From Tillus elongatus (Eukaryota > Arthropoda > Insecta > Coleoptera > Cleridae): DNA of 64,000 nucleotides. This document shows, one piece after another, positions 46,656 to 60,322 of this stretch (its first letter is position 1; each line of letters starts with the position of its first letter). The notes beneath the pieces were generated by a model. It ran no database searches, had not been told where the DNA came from, and saw nothing but the letters and a program-made list of their open reading frames with translations. The position numbers and the translations under genes were made by a program. The stretch spans positions 14,294,846 through 14,358,845 of the forward strand of contig OZ023267.1 of assembly GCA_964006375.1 (NCBI GenBank). Direction: 5' to 3'.

Positions 46656-47545
46656 GTTTTCTAATTTTCGTCTAAATAACAATACTGAGTTTTCGCCGAC
46701 TTCAACTTTACAAGGCTGGAGATTCCCATTACGAGGTGTTTAAGAGATCACTACATTTGTAAATGAAAACCATCATCTACCCCTACATGGGCTTAATAAG
46801 AAAATTAACAAACATACACTAATAAATAAGGTCAGATGTAAGGTGCTAACTGTCCTAAAATAATTTGGTGATAAAATTAAGGCCCCTTAAAATCATGTGA
46901 AACTCGATACTTGATACCGGACACGTTTTAAAGCATGTTTTGTCTACTCCGCTTCTCTCACTCTAACCTACTGACAAACCAGCAAGCTAAAATGAGATAA
47001 ACATGGTCAAGGCATAAAAAATACTTTACCAATAATGTCAAGTTAAGAATATGTCCTGTAAAGAATTGAAATCTACATACAAACGTGGGCGACCTGTAAT
47101 TTAATGTTATTTATTGGGAGAGAGAAAGCTATATGCGCTACTGAAGGATCAAAAAGAAGACAGCTTGTTCGACACACCTACACCAAACTCTCGGGCTTAT
47201 TTTGTTTTATGTATATGTAAATATTAGAGATGCGTTTTAAATGTGTAGAAAGTGTTTTCGACTATGTTTTATGGACCATGTAAATTTGTTACGAAAACAA
47301 AATTATAATTGGCATTATTGACAACCGATTAACACTTTATGGTCTATAATTAAATCAATATTAATCAAAGAACTTTTGTAAGTTGATTACTATACATGTA
47401 GTAAACCATAAACCGTGACCTTTTTCAGTTTATACCCACCTCAAATATACAGGTGTTGTAATTTAAAATATCTTGCCTTTGGCTATTAGGCCTCGCTGTA
47501 CTGAAGAACATCAGTACATTTTTTATGCATTCTTATTTTTACCGA
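46656..47545. other. No recognisable feature
   Basis: AT-rich sequence without coding pattern or repeat match. Confidence 0.5.
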
Positions 47546-47547
47546 AT

Positions 47548-47703
47548 TTTAGTTGAAAAAATTCGCCAATGAGAGGGAGGCGACTTTTGAATTTAAAAAA
47601 AATTATTCAATGAGCGTGAACTAGGACTCCAGGAATCCATATTCGGGGTCAGTTTCAAATTTTTATATGTTTATGTATACATACATACATATATATATAT
47701 ATA

Positions 47704-47798
<95 letters not shown>

Positions 47799-47897
47799 TA
47801 ACTATAACAGGATTTATAACACGGCATTTCTGTACTATACAAGGAAAAAGGCTTAAGGGCAAAGCCGCATGGAGACAACCGTATACACGTGTTCCAA

Positions 47898-47974
<77 letters not shown>
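47548..47974 (+). repeat. TAC left arm with two TA tracts and no right arm
   Basis: The left arm (GAATTTTAGTTGAAAAAATT, GAGCGTGAACTAGGACTCCA) leads into a TA tract at 47688-47797. A 100-base unrelated segment starting CTAACTATAACAGG follows, and then a second TA tract at 47898-47974. After it comes LINE sequence instead of R. Confidence 0.75.
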
Positions 47975-47975
<1 letters not shown>

Positions 47976-48262
47976 CATACTTGCCAACATCTTTATCAAC
48001 GACATTGGCGACAACTTTTGAGTCAGAATTTCCTGCTATACGCTGATGACCTAAAAATTTACAGACGCACCGGAAACACAAGTAACGCCGATTCACTCCA
48101 GCGGGATATCGACAGGTTGAGCAGCTGGTGTATCAAAAATAAGCTCAGCCTCACCATAGAGAAGTGACCGAAATCCTATTACTTATTTCCTAGATGGCCA
48201 ACTTCTCCGGGAAACCATGTCCACCAAAGACCTGGGTGTCATTATCGACAACAAGCTTACAT
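47976..48262 (+). pseudogene. LINE reverse transcriptase fragment, separate family
   Basis: It includes NIFINDIGD in one frame, then [20 protein letters not shown] and [20 protein letters not shown] in another. That is RT motif YADD plus the following helix region of a CR1/Jockey-like LINE, different from copies A-F. It ends where copy E begins in opposite orientation at 48268. Confidence 0.75.
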
Positions 48263-48267
48263 TTCCT

Positions 48268-49200
48268 CCTATCTAATTTGGCTAAAGAGACAGGCTTAGA
48301 ATATTGTATATCTGAGTGGAGGGTGCTGTCATCCGCGTAACTGTGAACTGGGTTGGATGTGCTAGAGAGGGGGTCATTGATGTGGAGAAGAAACAAAGTA
48401 GGAGCTAAAGCTGAACATTGAGGGAGTCCTGCATTAATTGGATACAGTTTAGAGGAATGGCCATCCACGACAACAGAAATCCTCCGGTTGGAGAGGAAAT
48501 TCTCTGTACAGGTACAGAGTTTTGGTGGTAGGTCATAGGCCGGAAGTTTATTAAACAGCGCTGCGTGCCAGACCTGGTCGAATGCTTTGTATATGTCTAG
48601 AGCGATAATCTGGGATTCACCGTGTAGACTTGTTTCAAGAATGGATGACAAAGGAAAGGAGGTCGGCAGTTGATCTGCGCTGACGGCATCCATACTGCCT
48701 GTCGTGGATTAGACTGTGTTTTTCAAGAAATTTTAGTAATTCGGTGTTTATATACTTTTCCATCACTTTAGAGACGACTGAAATGAGAGAAATAGGCTAT
48801 TTGATAGGAGGCGCTTTGGATCATTTCTTGGGGACGGGTTGTACTCGAGCAGTTTTCCAGTTACTAGGGAATATGCCTCTATTGTAAGATGTCTGAAACA
48901 GACGAGTCAGGACAGGAGCAAGTTCTGGTGCGCATTTTTTGAGAACAATTGCTGGGATCTAGTCAAGGCCAAAGGCTTTCCTGGTATTAAGAGAAGAGAG
49001 CATCTTTCGTACCTTTTTAGTTTTGAAAATGATATCCGTCGTTTTATGCGCGAAATTGGGGCCTGTTGGTGGTTGAACATTTGGAGGTGGGATGAGAGTA
49101 GAACTGCCGGCGCACAACGAGGCAAAAAGTTCAGCCTTGCACAGAGCGGTAGAAACAAGTTCATCCCCCTGAAACCAGAGGTGCGACAGAAAAACAATTG
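48268..49200 (-). pseudogene. CR1/L2-like LINE, copy E, RT domain
   Basis: The minus strand covers the endonuclease-RT linker, the RT N-terminal part, IIALDIYKAFDQVWHAALFN, LPQCSALAPTLFLLHINDPL (Gly to Cys in the PQG motif) and SYADDSTLHSDIQYSK. It is truncated at both ends; no 3' tail. A few frameshifts occur around 48640-48830. Confidence 0.85.
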
Positions 49201-49404
49201 CACATCGCCTTCATAGTAATCCATGGCCAACATTGATTTTCTTAAATGGAACGATAGGCCTCAGGCACATATAGTCGATGCAGAAATGAAAGCTGCGTAC
49301 AACGATGCCACGCTCGCATTTCTGAGTCGTGCCGTTTCGGCGACATGACGTCACAAAATTTCATAATGTATGTGATTTTTTTAAGTGCCTCACCGCTGCA
49401 ACTG

Positions 49405-49493
<89 letters not shown>

Positions 49494-49763
49494 TATCAGT
49501 ACACATATATCTGTGTGTGTATGTATCATATATAAGTACCTTCCTTTTGTAAATGGCTTGGATGAGTTCGTTAGCCAGGAAAATTGGACCCGTTCTTCCG
49601 GAAAGATTTTGGGTTCCCTTCCGGAAAATGTGTATATCTATGAAAATAACAAAGTTATGGTAACCAAGTTTGGTATGCTGGTTTCTATTATAAAAATGAT
49701 GCTATATACTAAAATTCAGATCTATAAGTTCATAGAAATAAGTGAAAAGCATTTAATGAAAAC

Positions 49764-49796
<33 letters not shown>

Positions 49797-50192
49797 TATT
49801 ATTATTATTATAATGTTGGCGCAAGAGATTAAGAAGTACGAGAAAAATTACTTTGAAAACTTTAAATACGTTTTCTTCTCAAATGTCAAACTGACGATTT
49901 GAAACGATAAAGTTTGTGATTTTGAAATAGATTCTGGAACTGAGTAAGTGGCAAATGGCAAATATTATATTAAATTTATTTAACAAGGTTCTAGATTATC
50001 TACTGTAGACAGCTTATTTACAAAATTGCTTTGTTATTTTGGAAGATATAGAAAAGATTCAAAGAAATCCTGAATTCCCTGCGAAAAACTGTTCCGATTC
50101 TTCTGGATAACCAACTTATGCAAGCTATTTATCAAAAGAACTTAGGTACCAAGTTTCACCGAAAGCGGTCAATTGTTTTCGAGCTATCGCAC

Positions 50193-50272
<80 letters not shown>
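49405..50272. repeat. TAC rearranged: TA-R ... R'-TA
   Basis: The TA tract 49405-49487 leads into a forward right arm (AAATGGCTTGGATGAGTTCG). An ATA/TTA trinucleotide tract lies at about 49763-49812. Then a reversed right arm (GGATAACCAACTTATGCAAG, TTTTCGAGCTATCG) ends at the second TA tract 50195-50272. No left arm flanks either tract. The two right arms point at each other with TA on the outside. Confidence 0.75.
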
Positions 50273-50275
<3 letters not shown>

Positions 50276-50459
50276 GCGACCTTAAGACAAAATTTTTCAA
50301 CGGAGATTCTGTAAAAGCTTTTCTACTTCTGGCTTAATAATTTCGTAATTATGATTGTTGTTATTATTATAACCATTATTATTTTTATTCAAATTCAGCA
50401 TCCCGTTGTATTTTAACTTTGTAAGCAAGCTAGCACAGTAAAATGAATGGTTCAAATTA

Positions 50460-51725
50460 GAGGTGTGCGAACCCATGTTTTGTTCGAACCGAACTATGAA
50501 CGAACCCAAGCAAATATGTTGCCTCCAACTTCGAACCTCTGAAATAGTATGTCTAAGGTTCACAGTCGAACTTTCAACTTATTAGAAATTCAAAATCAAA
50601 CATCGAACTACCCAAAATTCTTCAGTGTTCATATATCATTTCCCTAAATATAAAATTTAGAAACATTGTAACATACAATATTTGATATGTAAAATATTCC
50701 CACTCTTTTTACAAAAAGGAAGGGTTCGACAAATTTGCAGGTTAATTGGGTGAAAATGCCTTCCGGTGCTGATCGTTGTGGAGATGGGCCAATGTTAAAT
50801 CAAAACCACAAAAACTAAAAATATTTTAAACTTTTTTAGATTTCTAGATCTATAGATAAGCTCACTTATAAATATCTTGTTGTTTGGTATTGACTGGGCA
50901 GTTTTAGCAAACAGATCGAGAGGGTTGAAAGTGAGCATGATAGGTATATAACAATAAAAATTTAAAAAAAATAGGAAACCGACTTCATTAAGAATAACTT
51001 AAAAACTACTGGTCAGTTCTTCATCAAATTTATAAGGCACTACATGAGAAGCACCAGCTTTCTATTAAAAAAATAATCATCACAATCGGTTTACCTAGAA
51101 AAAAGGTCTGAGGTAACACAGATTAAAAAGATGCAGTCGAATTGAAGTCAGTTAAAAATAACCACTACAAGTTTGAACTGTCTGCTGATTGTGAATATGT
51201 AACTGTTTTGGCTCACTGTGAAATTAAGCATGTTGAAACCAATGTTTTCCAAAGGCAATCTGCAATTATCCTCAAATTCTGAAAATTTACGTTACCGATC
51301 GCCTTCGAACACTGCCATCATAATGTTGTTACTGAAAAAGGTGTTTGGAGGCCAGGATATATAAGAAAAATATTTCTGTGATTGCTAAATGGCTCCGTTG
51401 TGTCTCAATGTGTCCCACCTACTATCAAAAATATGCACGAGTGAAATCTCCTCAAATTACGCTATCGACTCAATGAGACAGATAACTAGTTTAAAGCGTC
51501 GCTACTGAGTTATAGGGGCCGCAACTTCGTTACCTTTGGCAACATTCAATGTCTGTAAAGTTAAATTTCGAAGTATTTTTGACCAACGAAGTTCGAACTA
51601 TTTTGAAGAATTGCATATTTCTAACTTCAAACTACTTCAACATCGCTAGTGCGAACATATTTTCGAACCGAAGGTTCGGTTCGAGTTCGGGTTCGGTTCG
51701 AAATTTCGAAGCTTCGCACACCTCT
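50460..51725. mobile_element. hAT-like non-autonomous transposon
   Basis: The ends AGAGGTGTGCGAAC and TTCGCACACCTCT are inverted. Both subterminal regions are packed with TTCGAAC/GTTCGAA words (for example GGTTCGGTTCGAGTTCGGGT), as in hAT transposase-binding regions. No 8-bp target duplication is intact and no transposase or BED finger can be read. Family assignment is by end sequence only. Confidence 0.65.
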
Positions 51726-52550
51726 TACCAAATATATGTCACCCAGCATTAAATCATAACTGTATGGTGGAAGTAAGACACTCGTTTCTTATGCAAGGCG
51801 ACAAATATATATTTGATTATTAGGGCTTAAATTGAGCGAGCCTCATCAAATAAAAAATAAATGAGCTTCGTCGCAGACTATCAAAGACAAAAAATATCTC
51901 AAAGAAACTGCGAAACTTGAAACTTTGTTTTGAAAATGAGTGCTAAAATTAAAAAACCTCTTCTAATTCAAGACTTAATTAAAATTCAGCATATCATTAC
52001 AGTTCCAACATTGTAAACAAACTGGTAAAAATTTAAATGAACAAAATTAGAAGATGATGTTACATAATAAGAATTTTATTTATTTCTACAAAAATAAAAC
52101 ATTGCACACTAAATCACCGTTTTTTTTTCTTTCTAGTTTGTAAATCTGAATTTAGAAAAGCTTGTACACGCGTGATAAATGCCTATTAATTTTACCTATA
52201 CGAATAACAATAAATATTTTAGGCAAATTAAACAACAAAACGTACGTTTGTTAAACCGTAAACTTCCTGGACCATTAGACACATCAATCATTTCTCTTAC
52301 AGAATCATCGAAAGCTTCTCATCACTTAAAAACACATCCAAGGTCTTAATATTTTAATCTGCGTTAAAAAAAACTTGGAATATTCAAAGGAACGTGAAGA
52401 AAGAACACGCTTCATTTTAATTCCCACAAAGGCGGTGTTGATATTTGGCTTGTATCACAGATAGTATCAAACGCGATCTACATAAACTCAAGTGCAAGAC
52501 GTTAAAAAACAGACGCGTCTAGCAATAAACTTGTAATGTATCTTTTACAA
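51726..52550. other. No recognisable feature
   Basis: AT-rich sequence without coding pattern or repeat match. Confidence 0.5.
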
Positions 52551-52554
52551 TGTA

Positions 52555-52690
52555 TTGCAAATTTTTACTTCTGCATTTGTGCGAGCTGAAATAAGAAAAT
52601 GTGTACAACAAGAATGCCCATCGAGTCCCTATTTCTTTAAATTGTTAATAAAAGACCCAATAAATAGACTAAAAGAAAACATAGCACGAA
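52555..52690 (+). pseudogene. Reverse transcriptase fragment
   Basis: AEIRKCVQQECPSSPYFFKL with DPINRLKEN corresponds to IRKGVRQGCPLSPYLFNL and the helix after it in RTE-like reverse transcriptases. The key Gly of RQGC is Glu. Only this motif is present. Confidence 0.5.
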
Positions 52691-52734
52691 GCAATGACAT
52701 GATGCTGTCGATGAAACGAAAAAGAGGGTCGCCA

Positions 52735-52844
52735 TCTCTGGGCGGAACCAGGTAGTATGTTGTCACGACAGTTCCAAACAACACAAAATGTTATAAAATA
52801 GAGACTGTGTACAACCAACTAACAATTTTGTAAATTGTCAGCCC
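52735..52844 (+). mobile_element. Foldback-MITE family, left part, split by LINE
   Basis: GTAGTATGTTGTCACGACAG and ACAACCAACTAACAATTTTG match the palindromic MITE at 21.9 kb. The sequence stops at AAATTGTCAGCCC and resumes with the same 13 bases at 54118. Confidence 0.75.
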
Positions 52845-54117
52845 CTGGTGACTTAAGCTGACACAATCCAGTGCCAAACAAAAACTAGGCAAGATCCAAA
52901 GGATGACTTGCCAAGGCATCACAGGGGCCATGTCTTCAACCCCAACAACCGCCATGGAGGTGTTGCTGGACCCCCCCCCCCCCCCCTACACTTAATTATT
53001 GTTGGGGAGGCCAGGCTAGGACTATACAGACTAGCCTGCAATGGTAGACTGAAGATCAACCCAGGCTTCCGGGGCCACTACAAAATTCAGGAGATTGTGA
53101 AGAAGCCCATGCTTGAAATGGGGTCACACTTCGCGGGCGCGCGAATCTGCAGGGAAAACAACTTTACAGTGAAAATCCCCGACCAGGAGGCATGACAGGA
53201 GGAGTCGCCGGACGCACTGCTGGTTCACGGACGGATCCGGCGGGGAGCGTGGGGCGGGGGAAGGACGAAGGGTAAGTCATAATATTTCCCTCGGAGTCCA
53301 TATATAACGGCCTTTCAGGCCGAGATATACGCCATACTGCACTCTGTGCGGAAGAACAACAGAGGGGCTACACCAACAAGCGGATCATCATAGCCACAGA
53401 CAGCCAGGCAGCCCTTAAGGCCCTAAGTGGCCCACGGGTAAATTCCTGGCTGGTGAGTGAGTGCCGAGACGAGACGAGCAACCTGGCTGGGCAGAATGAG
53501 GTGACCCTCATCTGGGTGCCGGGTCACTCGGGGGTCAAAGGCAATGAAGCAGCTGACAAGTCTCGCGAGGAGGAGAACCATTTATGGGACCAGAACCGGC
53601 TCTGGGCGTGACAAAGAGCACTGCTAGGGGAGCCATTAAGTCCTGGGTCAGAAACCAACACAAGGTGTACTGGGCAGACTGTCCAGGGCTCAGACATGGG
53701 AAGTCAATAATTAACGAACCTAGTTTAAAGAGAGCTATGGAGCTGCTAAATCTTAGCAGAGGATAGCTCAGAAACATAACAGGTGTCTTGACGGGACAGG
53801 TGACCGTCAAAAAACACCTGCATAAAATGGGGCGGTTCGAGGGGGACCTCGCATGCAGACCCTGCGGCGAGGGGGAGGAATCAGCACATCTTGTGCGAGT
53901 GTAAAGCTCTGAACCGCAGAAGGCAACTGATCTACGGTCAGTCTAGACCGGAGACAGAGCATTATAAAACTTCACCCTACCAATCGCTGTGCAGACTAGT
54001 TCAAGGCACAGTGATTTTGGAGTGGATGGAGTAAAAAGACTAAGGGCATGCACAATAAGCCAAAGGTTGCAGCGTTACCAGGGCGGGGGGTCACGGACGA
54101 GCCCCGAGGGAGAAAAA
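52845..54117 (+). mobile_element. LINE 3' end with RNase H domain, 13-bp TSD
   Basis: A 5'-truncated insertion. Shifted frames give AFQAEIYAILHSV (RNase H Glu), RIIIATDSQAALKAL, VTLIWVPGHSGVKGNEAAD, and then GPEPALGVTKSTARGAIKSW. A C-terminal Cys-His finger follows: CRPCGEGEESA, then HILCEC. The first RNase H Asp is visible as HGRIRRGAW in damaged form. A C16 run sits at about 52971. An A-run precedes the right copy of the 13-base target duplication AAATTGTCAGCCC (52832-52844 and 54118-54130). It is an I/R1-group element by RNase H and finger; the exact clade is uncertain. Confidence 0.85.
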
Positions 54118-54275
54118 AAATTGTCAGCCCTGGCCCATTTCTTCCCCAATATAGCGATAATGTATGTATTAGATGTATTCTCACCATAATTAGAACCGCA
54201 GACCGGTTTCGCTTTAATGTACCCTGTGGTACATATCACAATATTCTAGGAGGCTGGCTATGGCTACCATAGCCG
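54118..54275 (+). mobile_element. Foldback-MITE family, right part
   Basis: It continues AAATTGTCAGCCCTGGCCCA, AGATGTATTCTCACCATAAT, GCAGACCGGTTTCGC and AGGCTGGCTATGGCTACCAT, as in 21726-22083. It is the other side of the LINE insertion at 52845-54117. Confidence 0.75.
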
Positions 54276-54302
54276 TATTGTTATATATTTATGTTAATCA
54301 GG

Positions 54303-55440
<1,138 letters not shown>

Positions 55441-56075
55441 TTTTTGTTTTAAAAAGATTTCTTCAAATGAGCGCAGCCTAGGCCCCCTAGAATCCATATC
55501 CGAGTTTACTTTCAGTTTTTATTTGTTTACATATATACAGGGTGACGCATTTCTAAGGTAAAGCTCAATATAATTGTTATTATGCAAGATACGAGAAAAA
55601 ATTGTATATGTTAATTATAGGGTGTCTTAAACTGCATCATATAAAAATACTTCGACAATCACATGGTGGTCCATAAGTCGTTGGTGATCCCTACAATTGT
55701 TTTTTCCAACACCCTTATATTATTGCATTTTTGCATTTTTATAGAAAAATGATGCATGTTTGTGAGAAAAAATCGAGGCGCAGTAAGTGCGTTTTGGTAG
55801 CGAATTTTCAACTTTCAATTACTCGATTTGCTATTAACCTAAAGTTGGCTAGGAAACCAGTTTCCTCGGAAACATTTTAAGTTTATTTTCGAAAAATGTT
55901 GGTAACTTTTTAAACAATAAGTAATTTTGATAAAATATGGTACATTGTTTCTACTATATAGGCTATACCGGTAACCAGATTGATACCTGCTTGCATTAGA
56001 AAGACATAATATTTGCTAGTAAAAACATTTTTATGAAAATTCACTTCCATAACGCATTTGCTGCGTCCAGACTTT
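55441..56075 (+). mobile_element. TAC element, tandem second unit
   Basis: Directly after the previous terminus there is a left arm without its hairpin (TTTCTTCAAATGAGCGCAGC), then CAGGGTGACGCATTTC and part of the long-form body. The inverted-repeat end unit (GAGGCGCAGTAAGTGCGTTT at about 55776 to ACGCATTTGCTGCGTCCAGA) closes it. No TA tract is present. Confidence 0.75.
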
Positions 56076-56735
56076 TTAATTTTCTGTCGTGCAATCCACC
56101 TATTCTAACGTGAAGTTAATATTTCCCCAAAACAAGATAGTACTAAGAGAATCTACCTGATTCCACGCTTTATCTTAATTACATTGATTTCTATTTATGT
56201 TTTTACAATTCGTAGACCGAAACGGTTACCATTTTTGCATAATACATTCCAAAAAAGTCCTATGAATTGATAATTTTGTATATTTCAAGCATTTTCTTTC
56301 GCTTGCCAAACCCTTTAATTTCAAAACAAAGGTCATTTTTCTACCGCCAGTGTTAATTGACCAAATCTTAACACAGAAAGCTTTTTAAAGTTGATTTAAG
56401 AAATATCAAATAACCTCTAGTAATTGGTTGCTAAACTCAACCATTTCAAATCGAAATGTGTGTGTGTAGAACCGATTGTATACGTGGATATTTTTGTTCT
56501 AAAATATTACAAATATTTTTCTATGCATCAGTTGTTGTTGCCCTTACTTTGGAAAACCGTTTTATGCTAAACACAGATGTAGAGCCTCATTCTCTGGCAT
56601 CACAAGTGTTTGCTTTCTTCCATTCGCCTGGTTTCGTCTTATACGGCATCACCACACATGAGGAAATTGCAAATAAAAATATACACATGGATATTTTAAC
56701 GACGTCATTGTCATGTTTAGCGAATTTAAAAAAAA
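56076..56735. other. No recognisable feature
   Basis: AT-rich. A 95-codon frame at 56456-56743 has no motif that I know. Confidence 0.45.
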
Positions 56736-56736
56736 A

Positions 56737-56750
56737 TCGCTAAGGATAAG

Positions 56751-56845
<95 letters not shown>

Positions 56846-57955
56846 GACCGATAACTCAAAAAATAATGGACCAATCTTGATTGAATTTGGTGAGCACCTT
56901 CCTTTTGCAAGTGGCTTGGATAAGTTCGTTAGCCAGGAAAATCGGACCAGGTTTTCTCGGAAAATTTTGTGTTTTCTTTCTAAAGAAAATCATATCTCCG
57001 GAAATAACAAAGTAAGTGCCACGTGTTTGTTTTATAAAGGGTCAACTCTGGACCAAAACTTAGGTCTCTATCTTCAAAGACAAAGAAGTTATAGGCAGTT
57101 AAAGCAACAAATTTTGAAGTTTTCCTCAAAACGTCGAACTCGCAATTTTAAACGTCAAAATTTCCAATGTTTAGGCAAAGAACGTGAAACAAATACGGAC
57201 TTTGAAAAGAAAATGTTACAAGGAGAGTGTTCTGTAAACCCTTAAGTTTCAGATTCAACCGTCATTGCCCTTCATTTTACTCAAATATTTACACAAAATT
57301 CATTTCAAATAGACCCTTTCTCTTATGCTTTGGTTGTCGGTTTAGTTAAGTTGATGCTTTCGCTGTAGGTTTAGTGAAGTTTATGGTTTAACGGTCTATA
57401 ATTTTCGTCGAACAAATTCGTTAATGCATTTTTGCATTTTTTATCGAAATATGATGCGTTTGTACGAAAAAAATCTGGACGCAGTAAGTGCGTTTTGGAG
57501 GCAAATTTTCGCTAAATTTGCAGTTTAGCTCCCGAACGCTTTTCAAAAAACTGTTTTCAGAAACCTGCCTAGGGCCCTCCTGGATCGACAACCCCCAAAA
57601 AAAAATGCTTGTTTGTGCATCCAGATAGGGTCCTGGTAATGTTTCTGAAAACAATTTTTTGAAGAGCGTTCGGGAGCTAATCTGCAAATTTACCGAATTT
57701 TCATTAAATCCTTCAAATTTCAATAACTTAATTTGCTATTAACGAGAGCTTTGTTGGTTAGGAAACCAACATTTAATTTTATTTTCGGAAATTTTTTGTA
57801 TATTTTCAAACCATAAGTAATTTTGATAAAATATAGTACATTGTTCCTACTACATAGGCTATACCGGTAATCAGATTGATGCCTGTTCGCATTTGCTATT
57901 AGAATCATTTTTATGGAAATTCACTTCCATAACACACTTGCTGCATCCAGACTTT
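56737..57955 (+). mobile_element. TAC element, long form with nested MITE
   Basis: The left end is reduced to the hairpin TTTAGCGAATTTAAAAAAAA / TCGCTAAGG, followed by the TA tract 56753-56843. R and the long body follow to about 57445, then the inverted-repeat end unit 57472-57955. That end unit is interrupted at 57517-57697 by a small hairpin element. The terminus reads CACTTGCTGCATCCAGAC. Confidence 0.8.
57517..57697. mobile_element. Nested 180-bp hairpin MITE
   Basis: AAATTTGCAGTTTAGCTCCC, GAACGCTTTTCAAAAAACTG and TTTTCAGAAACCTGCC are mirrored by the right half ending GGGAGCTAATCTGCAAATTT. The centre has an AACCCCC-like run. The same terminal sequence closes the hairpin element at 27815 and opens the one at 38188, so this may be the minimal form of that family. 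Confidence 0.8.
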
Positions 57956-58128
57956 TGAAAAATGTTTATATATTTTCAAACAATAAAGTTATTTCGATGA
58001 AATATGGTACATGGTTTCTACTATATAGGCAACCAAGTTTGATGCCTGCCTTCATCAAAGAGACATTTGCTATTAAAAATATTGTTAAAAAAATTCGCTA
58101 CCATAACGCACTTGTTGCGTCCAGACTT
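57956..58128 (+). repeat. Duplicated TAC terminal segment
   Basis: A second copy of the last ~170 bases of the end unit (TATATTTTCAAACAATAAAG to CATAACGCACTTGTTGCGTC) follows the first terminus head-to-tail. Confidence 0.75.
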
Positions 58129-59046
58129 TTAATTATTAAACATATAATCATGTTATATATTTTTAAGACGAATACATCGGTATATTCAATAATTTTGCAA
58201 TTTCGGTGAAAACTAGGATTAAAAAATTAAATTTTACAAAACAAAAAACTCTACCTACTTAAAATGCGGGCGACATATCAAAACGCGTTAAAATTATTGA
58301 GATAAATAATATTTATTAAATTTTCTAAACCCTGGTTCTGAAATTAATCGCGAGCTCTTGCAGACTTTATTTCTAGTGCACTGAGTCATGACTTCTTGTT
58401 TACTACATAATAACATACACTGAAAAGATTAATAGATCATCCACAAAGAAGAAATGGTGCACTGTCAAAGAAATGACACTTTGTATAAATTTTGATCAAC
58501 AAGCGTTTCAGTTACACCCGTACTAGTTTTTGGCACGCGAACTTACCAGCTGTTCAAAGAGCTACTCCTCATAAAAAGTTGCATTCCTCATTTATTCACC
58601 ACTAAAACTGACAACAAACCTATTGCACTCGGCCGTGTTGAAGATTTTGTTTAATTTGACAACACCGGGACATAAATTATTTTATGCAATTTCCTGCTGT
58701 TGCGTAACACTGTGGCCCACCCCAGTACTGCGGTTTCTGACCTAAAGCTATTCATAGACGATACGATTTTATGTTGCCGCGTACATGTGTGACAAGACAA
58801 AATACTCCTGCTGACAACTTTGAACGATGATCTAGTTTCAATGGAGGCAAAATTAATATCTAATATCAAAACAGTCAACAATAAATGGGACATACCTTAT
58901 TTTTTACAGAATATTATATTCTGCAATAATGTACTTTGTCACATTTTCGAAAATACATGTTGTAGATTTAATTCATATAACTGTATGCATACAAAAATTA
59001 GTAAAAAGCAATTTATAAAATCTAATAACAAACAACGGTTTCTTAA
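58129..59046. other. No recognisable feature
   Basis: AT-rich sequence. No coding pattern until the RTE element begins. Confidence 0.45.
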
Positions 59047-60313
59047 TTGAGATGTTATGAAACGTCAAACTCACTGTACCGCAGCATAATATTATTATGT
59101 TGTGACTGTACTGAACAAGATATTAGCGAAACCCAATTTGGCTTCAGAAATGCAATGGGAACAAGAGAAGCCTTGTTTGCCTTCAATGTGTTGACTCAAA
59201 GATGCATGGACATAATTCAGCCGATGTATGTCTGTTTCCTTGACTACAACAAAGCATTTGATAGAGTCCGGCACAAACACCTCATTCACTTGCTTAAAAG
59301 TAAAAATATAGACATGAAAGATATTAGAATAATAAATAATTTATAGTACAGCCAGACGGCTAATATCAAGGTGGACAATGAACTCTCAGAAGAAGTAAAA
59401 ATACAACGTGGTGTAAGGCAAGGATGTGTACTATCGCCGCTATTATTTAATCTTTACTCGGAAGAAATCATTCAGGAAGAAACAACAATAGGAGTAAAGG
59501 TCAATGGAATACCCATTAACAATATCCGGTATGCAGACGACACCATACTCATTGCCGACACAATAGAAGATTTACAGAGCTTAGTAGATCAAGTAGTGAC
59601 GAGTAGCGAGGAGAGCGGACTTACCTTAAATATCAAAAAGACCAAATTTATGAACATTACAAAATCAGTTCATCAACAGGAAAACCTATGGATCAACGGA
59701 AAACTAGTAGAGAAAGTCAGTAAGTACAGGTACCTGGGAACAACTGTCAATGAAAATAATGAGTACACTGAAGAAATTAAATCAAGAATTGGACAAGCCA
59801 GAACCATATTTAACAGAATAAGAAGCGTGTTATGCAGTAGAGATCTTAACTTACAACTTAGAGTCAGAATATTGAGATGCTACGTTTTCTCGGTGTTGCT
59901 ATATGGGATGGAATCATGGACGTTAAAGAAAGATATAAGTAATCGACTGGAGGCATTTGAGATGTGGTCATATAGAAGGATGAGGATAAGTTGGGTAGAC
60001 ATTGTAACAAATGAGGAGGTACTGAGAAGAATGAGAAAAGAAAAAGATATTGAACACAATTAAAATAAGGAAGCTGCAATATCTGGGCCACGTGATGAGA
60101 AGAGAGAAATATGTATTGTTGCAGAATATTACACATGGAAAGATGCGAGGAAAGAGAAGCAGAGGGAGAAGACGCATTTCCTGGCTAAATAACCTGAGAA
60201 AATGGTAGAACTGTAGTTCCGTTGAGTTGTTCAGAGCTGCAGCATCAAAAGTGAGAGTAGCCATTATGATAGCCAACCTTCTAAGAGGAGACGGCACTTG
60301 AAGAAGAAGAAGA
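59047..60313 (+). mobile_element. RTE-type LINE, 5'-truncated, nearly open ORF2
   Basis: RT with ETQFGFRNAMGTREALFAF, CFLDYNKAFDRVRHKHLI, IQRGVRQGCVLSPLLFNLYS and NIRYADDTILIADT (YADD at 59530). Then come KYRYLGTTVNENNEY, the thumb-like segment, and LLYGMESWTLKKDI. After a frameshift near 60055 it continues KIRKLQYLGHVMRREKY, RGRRRISWLNNLRKW and ends LLRGDGT. Lesions are TAG at 59344 where Tyr is expected, the frameshift, and TAG after RKW where Tyr is again usual. The 3' end is a short (GAA)n at 60301-60313, typical of RTE. Only three lesions imply a fairly young insertion. Confidence 0.9.
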
Positions 60314-60322
60314 CTGTACTTA

